Part shown: positions 5,111 through 6,080 of the stretch, piece by piece | Layout of the letters: every line of letters starts with the position of its first letter | Numbering within the stretch: the stretch's first letter is position 1 | NCBI GenBank assembly: GCA_036507695.1 | Contig: DATCIR010000290.1 | Coordinates: 1-6,080 of the forward strand | Length of the DNA stretch: 6,080 nucleotides | Direction of reading: 5' to 3' | Source: JAKEGK01 sp036507695 | GTDB taxonomy: Bacteria > Pseudomonadota > Gammaproteobacteria > SZUA-152 | Notes under the pieces: generated by a model | The model's database searches: none | What the model was told of the DNA's origin: nothing | The model's input: only the letters and a program-made list of their open reading frames with translations | Position numbers and translations under genes: made by a program

Positions 5111-5371
5111 ATGGAAATGCTCAACGCCAGTGATGCCAAACGTGAATTCGGGGAAGTTCTTATTAAAGCACAGCGCGGTCCTGTGGGGATCAACAAGAAC
5201 GGCAAACCCGTTGCCGTGGTGATCTCGGCGGCGGAATACGCCGAGTTCCAAGCCCTGAAAGAGGAACATCTGAAAGAGGCAATCCAGGAAGGTATCGCCG
5301 ACCTGCAAACCGGCAGGGTCACGGATGGCAAAACCGTCTTGGACAAATTGCGGAAACGGGTAAGTGGCTGA
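5111..5371 (+). CDS. Type II antitoxin, Phd/YefM family
   Basis: This is an 86-residue antitoxin. The N-terminal half has the Phd/YefM fold pattern: N-A-S-D-A-K-R-E-F-G-E-V-L at 5-17 (the usual A-R-x-x-F/L-x-x-L helix), G-P-V-G-I-N-K-N-G-K-P-V-A-V-V-I-S at 23-39 (the strand hairpin that forms the DNA-binding dimer), then A-A-E-Y at 40-43. The C-terminal part (about 46-86) is charged and helical, as expected for the toxin-wrapping tail. It neutralises the ParE-type toxin encoded just downstream and probably represses the operon at the palindromes before it. GAGG at 5101-5104 lies 6 bp before the ATG at 5111, so I chose that start. An in-frame ATG at 5072 lies inside the operator and has no ribosome binding site. 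The gene overlaps the toxin gene by 8 bp. Confidence 0.9.
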   Translation: MEMLNASDAKREFGEVLIKAQRGPVGINKNGKPVAVVISAAEYAEFQALKEEHLKEAIQEGIADLQTGRVTDGKTVLDKLRKRVSG

Positions 5372-5654
5372 CTATAAATTCACAAAAAAAGCCGAACGCG
5401 ATCTTGAAGACATAATCGACTATACCTTTCAACAGTGGGGGCCGTTACAGACCTACACCTATCTCGATGGATTGGAAGCCCAGGGACAACTCCTAGCCGA
5501 CAATCCCGATCTGGGCGTCAAACGCGAGGCCATTTCAGAGGGGCTGCTCAGCTTTCCCTATGAAAGCCACATCCTGTACTACATGAAACAGCCCCACGGC
5601 ATCACGATCGTGCGAGTTCTGCATCAGAGCATCGACCCGATGAAGCACCTCTAA
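5364..5654 (+). CDS. Type II toxin, ParE/RelE superfamily (ParE-like)
   Basis: This 96-residue toxin shows the ParE pattern. A-E-R-D-L-E-D-I-I-D-Y at 10-20 and W-G at 25-26 lie in the first helices. L-L-A-D-N-P-D-L-G is at 43-51. The core strands follow: S-F-P-Y-E-S-H-I-L-Y-Y at 63-73 and I-T-I-V-R-V-L-H at 80-87. The tail H-Q-S-I-D-P-M-K-H-L resembles the usual L-H-x-x-x-D-x-x-x-x-L ending of the family. ParE toxins poison DNA gyrase; the related RelE toxins cut mRNA on the ribosome. The ParE assignment rests on these end motifs and is likely, not certain. Translation must begin at GTG 5364, which lies inside the antitoxin gene. This overlap with a weak start couples the toxin to antitoxin translation and keeps its level lower. 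The frame is intact, so the pair is probably functional. Confidence 0.9.
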   Translation: MADYKFTKKAERDLEDIIDYTFQQWGPLQTYTYLDGLEAQGQLLADNPDLGVKREAISEGLLSFPYESHILYYMKQPHGITIVRVLHQSIDPMKHL

Positions 5655-5705
5655 AACCGTCCCGCCCGTGGGTCCAGCCAAAGTAAACTGATCTTCTCCC
5701 AATAT

Positions 5706-5767
5706 TGCGTATTACGCCGAAGATGACCGTTGAAAACGGTTGAACGTGACCGAAGCTTAAAGGCTAA
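5706..5767. mobile_element. Terminal region of an IS21-family insertion sequence (remnant)
   Basis: Read toward the right on the minus strand, the sequence downstream of the istB fragment ends in GGCGTAATACGCA (5718-5706). It is preceded by repeated short units with TTCAACCG, TTCAACGG and CGGTCAC. IS21-family ends carry such multiple subterminal repeats and finish in CA. Local palindromes GCGTA-T-TACGC (5707-5717) and ACCGTT-GAA-AACGGT (5726-5740) are visible. The outer boundary at about 5706 is an estimate, because the other end of the element lies outside the window or is lost. Confidence 0.5.
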
Positions 5768-5809
5768 GCGCTGGAGACATTGTTTTGTACTCGAAACGGT
5801 CACGTTGGG

Positions 5810-5983
5810 TCAAGTGTTCTTTACTTTACGCATGGATTCTCCTTTCAAAATAATTTTATGAGCGTTGTGTAAGAGCCGGTCCAAGATGGCGTCAGCCAAG
5901 GTTGGATCGCCGATGGTGTTGTACCAGTTTTCAATGGGTAGTTGACTGGTGATAATGGTGGATCGGGTGGCCTGTACGGTAGT
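5810..5983 (-). pseudogene. istB: 3' fragment of istB (IS21-family transposition helper ATPase)
   Basis: The minus-strand frame from 5983 to the TGA at 5812-5810 encodes 57 residues. They match the C-terminus of IstB: R-S-T-I-I-T-S-Q-L-P at 7-16, the W-Y-N-T-I-G-D-P-T-L-A-D-A-I-L-D-R-L region at 20-37, and H-N-A-H-K-I-I-L-K-G-E-S-M-R-K at 39-53. IstB is the AAA+ ATPase that partners the IstA transposase of IS21 elements and is usually about 250 residues. Only the last fifth is present. The Walker A and B motifs are missing, and a TGA in frame at 5986-5984 closes the upstream side. This is a dead remnant. A single-base insertion near 5975 followed by divergence, or a recombination junction there, would both give this picture. 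It lies about 155 bp from the toxin gene, in opposite orientation. Confidence 0.85.
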
Positions 5984-6080
5984 TCACATCCAATTCAAGC
6001 CCTGACACCTGGCGGCCGAACCCTTCCTGCGACGCGTCATCGCAGGTCTTTAGAGCCAGGACACGGTAGTCGCCCGCACC
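5932..6080 (-). other. Unrecognised open frame running in from the right edge
   Basis: On the minus strand one frame is open from the window edge (6080) to a TGA at 5934-5932, about 49 codons. It reads G-A-G-D-Y-R-V-L-A-L-K-T-C-D-D-A-S-Q and then Q-E-G-F-G-R-Q-V-S-G-L-E-L-D-V-N-Y-R before entering the istB region out of frame. I do not recognise it. The last dozen residues are only the istB DNA read in the wrong frame, so any real gene here would be interrupted by the IS fragment. It may equally be non-coding DNA beside the junction. Confidence 0.25.

Noticed and set aside
4981..5346. Minus-strand open frame of 121 codons
   Set aside because: It is antisense to the antitoxin gene and runs through its promoter and operator. 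It has repetitive L-I-N composition from the AT-rich palindromes.

Overview
The window looks like chromosomal DNA of a respiratory Gram-negative bacterium, most likely a proteobacterium. The reasons are a twin-arginine exported Fe-S protein, a membrane-anchored multiheme cytochrome c, a glutathione S-transferase family protein, and intergenic palindromic repeats of proteobacterial style. No gene here fixes the taxon more closely, so this placement is an inference.

Left part (1-3420). The window opens in the 3' end of a plus-strand periplasmic solute-binding protein of the ModA-like type. A strong hairpin terminator with T-rich flanks on both strands follows. Converging on it is a three-gene minus-strand operon, transcribed from about 3460 down to 446. 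It encodes a membrane-anchored five-heme-motif cytochrome c, a Tat-exported periplasmic protein with four [4Fe-4S] sites, and an NrfD/PsrC/HybB-family integral membrane quinone-interacting subunit. Together they look like the quinol-to-periplasm electron-transfer part of an Nrf-, Act- or Qrc-like complex. No molybdopterin or other catalytic subunit lies in the window. The last two genes share one base (TAATG). A CRP/FNR-type half-site pair and a -10-like hexamer precede the first gene, suggesting control by an FNR-family regulator.

Middle part (3421-4860). A gene-free stretch of about 700 bp holds the operon promoter and, at 3833-4024, a 192-bp non-coding palindromic element. That element has imperfect 12-bp terminal inverted repeats and a 3-bp flanking duplication (TTA), which are MITE features. 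It sits just upstream of a sigma70-like promoter and a plus-strand glutathione S-transferase family gene. The start of that gene is duplicated 48 bp upstream, in frame, as a 15-codon mini-ORF.

Right part (4861-6080). A short repeat fragment is followed by a compact type II toxin-antitoxin pair (Phd/YefM antitoxin and ParE toxin, overlapping by 8 bp). It has a good promoter and two overlapping palindromes as a likely autoregulatory operator. Beyond it is the relic of an IS21-family element in reverse orientation: a terminal sequence and the last 50 or so codons of istB, broken at about 5975-5983. The final 100 bp carries an open minus-strand frame that I do not recognise.

The left half is a conserved-looking respiratory operon. 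The right half (repeats, toxin-antitoxin, IS remnant) is accessory DNA.
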